This document shows, in pieces, positions 6,549 through 8,195 of a stretch of 8,195 nucleotides of DNA. Source of the stretch: DASUZB01 sp036377075 (GTDB taxonomy: Bacteria > Actinomycetota > CALGFH01); NCBI GenBank assembly GCA_036377075.1, contig DASUZB010000024.1, forward strand, positions 1-8,195, in the 5' to 3' direction. A model generated the notes under the pieces. It had not been told where the DNA came from, did not search any database, and saw only the letters and a program-made list of their open reading frames with translations. Each line of letters opens with the position of its first letter. Positions within the stretch are counted from its first letter, which is position 1. Made by a program: the position numbers and the translations under genes.

Positions 6549-6623
6549 TGGTGGGCGTGACAGGGCTCGAACCTGTGACCTTGTCGTTGTAAGCGACACG
6601 CGCTACCACTGCGCCACACGCCC
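6549..6623 (-). tRNA. tRNA-Val (anticodon UAC)
   Basis: Read on the minus strand from 6623, all arms pair: acceptor GGGCGTG with CACGCCC, D stem GCGC with GCGC around AGTGGTA, anticodon stem TGTCG with CGACA around the loop CTTACAA, and T stem ACAGG with CCTGT around TTCGAGC. The anticodon is TAC, which reads GUA valine codons. The discriminator is A and CCA is encoded (6551-6549). Total length is 75 bases. The 3' end points left, toward the NTF2-like gene; darTG lies on its 5' side. No intron is present. Confidence 0.97.
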
Positions 6624-6764
6624 TCGGTCAGCATCCCCGCAGCCCAGAGGCATCGTTCTGCGCCTCGGCCGGAGAATGCGACGCGCTCCAGAGCATACCC
6701 GTCCGAGATCAGCTCGCTCGACTGTACCGAGGCGGAGGTCGACGACGACGAGGCCTACTCCGCG
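6624..6764. other. Gap between tRNA-Val and darG
   Basis: 141 bp lie between the stop of darG and the 5' end of the tRNA. The gap must hold the tRNA promoter unless the tRNA is transcribed with darTG. A TATGCT hexamer (minus strand, 6697-6692) is a possible -10 but no good -35 accompanies it. I see no gene or clear terminator. Confidence 0.3.
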
Positions 6765-7880
6765 TCAGGCGACCGAGGCAGCCTCGTCCGGAGGAAGGTC
6801 GGTGGATGGTGTCACGGCGATCCAGCCAAGAGCTGCAAGATCCCGAATAGCCGCGACGATGTCCTGTTCGGCAAGTGGCGGGGTTCGCCGCTGCTTCCAG
6901 AGCTGCACCTTCTTGAGCACTTCGAGTTCGGTCGGCGCCCGGTGGAGCTGCTGGCGCAGGGCGCCCGTAGCGAAGTGCACGCTGGCGGCCAGCTCGGTCT
7001 CGGCGCTGTCGAGGCGGGCCAGCAGGTCAGCCACCCGACGGATCGCCTGCTCGTGCGGAGCCAGGGTGGCCCCGTAGCGGGTACGAGCATCCGCAAACGT
7101 CGGACCCGGACGGACGGCGAGCATGCGACCCGTTCGAGTCTCCGTCAGGACGCCGTTGTTGACCAGGCGGGTAAGCGCCCGAGCGAGGTCCTCCGCGAAG
7201 GGACCATAGCTGGCCTCCAGGAAGTTGAGCCCAGTCGGGATACCGCCGACGGTGGCGAAGTACGCCAACTTCTGCAGACGCGTCCGGCCCACCGGCCAGG
7301 CATGGGGGGTCTCGCTGACTTGGCGAACCACCTCGGCAAGGGCGATCCAACCGGGCTCGAGCCGCGCATTGGGAACCGTCTCGGGTCGCGGCGCGCGCGC
7401 AGCAAGAAACTCCACCGTGGCCTGCTCGTCCGGCGCGTCAAACGGCGCGTAGAGCACGACTGGGATTGGTAGCTGGTCCAAGTGCCGAAAGATGGTCGGA
7501 CCGACCGTGGCCCAGTCCAGCCCGCCGCTGCCGGCGCCGAGTGGAGGCACCGCGAGCGACGTGACTCCCCACTCCCCCACATGCTCGGCCAGGTACGCCA
7601 GTCCCCGCTCGACATCGGCCACCCGGGACACCGAGCGCCAATGGTCCTTGGTCGGGAAGTTGATCACCCAGGGATCGATCAGCCCACGCCACAGGTAGGG
7701 CTCGCCGAGGCGTACCTGACCTGCCTCACAGCGCCGCTGGTAGTCGGCGAACATCTCCGGGAACCGCCGCTTGAACTCCAGCGCGATGCCCTTGCCCATC
7801 ACCCCGACGGTGTTGACGGTGTTCACAAGTGTCTGCGCGCTGGACTCGAACAGATCACCCTTGCGCACGGCTTCGATCAT
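6765..7880 (-). CDS. darG: DarG-type macrodomain antitoxin (DNA ADP-ribosyl glycohydrolase)
   Basis: A 371-residue cytoplasmic antitoxin. Residues 1-150 are a macrodomain of the DarG/TARG1-like group: VRKGDLFESSAQTLVNTVNT, VGVMGKGIALEFKRRFPEMF, WVINFPTKDHWRSVS, and VPPLGAGSGGLDWATVGP. Lys78 in the FPTKDHWR motif matches the lysine needed to remove ADP-ribose from thymidine. From about 155 on comes the C-terminal half, with RLQKLAYFATVGGIPTGLNF and SYGPFAEDLARALTRL, which resembles the corresponding part of other DarG proteins (SocA/Panacea-like). Known DarG acts twice, reversing DarT's thymidine modification and binding the toxin through its C-terminal domain. The start is ATG 7880-7878, with GGAG six bases upstream; the start overlaps the toxin's TGA as ATGA. 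The order toxin then antitoxin is the usual darT-darG order. Confidence 0.92.
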   Translation of the reverse strand: MIEAVRKGDLFESSAQTLVNTVNTVGVMGKGIALEFKRRFPEMFADYQRRCEAGQVRLGEPYLWRGLIDPWVINFPTKDHWRSVSRVADVERGLAYLAEHVGEWGVTSLAVPPLGAGSGGLDWATVGPTIFRHLDQLPIPVVLYAPFDAPDEQATVEFLAARAPRPETVPNARLEPGWIALAEVVRQVSETPHAWPVGRTRLQKLAYFATVGGIPTGLNFLEASYGPFAEDLARALTRLVNNGVLTETRTGRMLAVRPGPTFADARTRYGATLAPHEQAIRRVADLLARLDSAETELAASVHFATGALRQQLHRAPTELEVLKKVQLWKQRRTPPLAEQDIVAAIRDLAALGWIAVTPSTDLPPDEAASVA

Positions 7881-8195
7881 GGGGCACTCCGAAAGAACAG
7901 GTCGGGGTGGACGCGGATCGGGAGTGGTCGTCCCTGCAGGTGCTCGCGTAGCCGCTGAGCAGCAGCCTCACCAGGGACGTGAGCACCACGGATGAACGCC
8001 GGCGGCACACGATCAGGCACCAGAACGTCCGCCATTCGCCGCTGCCGGGCCTCCAAACTACGGCTTGCCAGGTGCAACCACCAGTCTCCAACGCGGGTGT
8101 GGACAGAGCGCCAACCGCTCCGATTCCGCCACCTCCCGTATCCCTTTACGACCTTCGGTCGCCAGAAGGGAGGAAGCATGCATTCGAGAAGAAGC
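7877..8195 (-). CDS. darT: DarT-type DNA ADP-ribosyltransferase toxin, C-terminal fragment (window edge)
   Basis: The frame is open to the right edge, so only the last ~105 residues are visible; the ATG at 8179 is internal, not the start. The recognisable part is RRMADVLVPDRVPPAFIRGA, then HVPGEAAAQRLREHL, then PIRVHPDLFF, which lines up with the end of DarT proteins (R-R-x-A-E-x-L-V, VP..., a helix, then a beta strand and PDLFY-like ending). DarT transfers ADP-ribose from NAD+ to thymidine in specific single-stranded DNA motifs. The NAD-binding N-terminal half is outside the window. The residue expected to be the catalytic glutamate is Asp here (codon 8029-8027, GAC). The segment before it (about 8050-8195) fits the family only weakly. 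The 3' end overlaps darG by 4 bp (ATGA). Identification rests on this C-terminal match plus the adjacent darG. Confidence 0.8.
   Translation of the reverse strand, partial: LLLECMLPPFWRPKVVKGYGRWRNRSGWRSVHTRVGDWWLHLASRSLEARQRRMADVLVPDRVPPAFIRGAHVPGEAAAQRLREHLQGRPLPIRVHPDLFFRSAP

Noticed and set aside
6549..6623. tRNA as an integration site for a mobile element
   Set aside because: No integrase, and no copy of the tRNA 3' end was seen elsewhere in the window; the darTG module is on the 5' side, not the usual side for tRNA integration.
6449..6634. Short minus-strand frame with GVWRSGSACRLQRQGHRFEPC
   Set aside because: This is the well-known false translation of a tRNA gene; the tRNA-Val explains it completely.

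Overview
The window is very GC-rich with strongly G/C-ending codons. It carries a LAL-type LuxR regulator, a helix-turn-helix/DUF5753 regulator and an apparently leaderless gene. Together these point to a chromosomal segment of an actinomycete, probably from the morphologically complex groups where DUF5753 regulators are abundant. I cannot name the genus.

Layout, left to right. (1) Positions 2-1813 (+) hold the 3' part of a large LuxR-family regulator; its N-terminal ATPase lies outside the window. (2) Positions 1897-2937 (+) encode an MscS-type mechanosensitive channel behind a promoter placed so that the transcript would begin at the ATG. (3) Positions 2934-3800 (-) encode an XRE/DUF5753 regulator that converges on the channel gene, the two stop codons sharing one CTAG. 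(4) Positions 3946-4858 (-) hold a two-gene unit: a 53-residue acidic protein, then, with an 8-bp overlap, a zinc amidase (amidase_3 type) with no signal peptide. (5) Positions 5141-6480 (+) hold an operon of an alpha/beta hydrolase that seems to lack its nucleophile and a SnoaL/NTF2-like protein. (6) Positions 6549-6623 (-) are a tRNA-Val(UAC) with encoded CCA. (7) Positions 6765-8195 (-) hold a DarTG-type DNA ADP-ribosylation toxin-antitoxin module: the full antitoxin DarG (macrodomain plus C-terminal domain) and the C-terminal third of toxin DarT, cut by the window edge.

The clearest biological system is DarTG. DarT ADP-ribosylates thymidine in single-stranded DNA; DarG removes the mark and also binds the toxin, and DarTG modules are known to act in phage defence. 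Here the genes overlap by ATGA, sit beside a tRNA gene and have less biased codons than the genes to the left, which suggests an acquired accessory segment. An aspartate lies where the DarT family normally has its catalytic glutamate, which may weaken the toxin.

The least described unit is the acidic small protein with the leaderless amidase; its role is open. The remaining genes are ordinary actinomycete accessory functions (osmotic protection, regulation, small-molecule metabolism).
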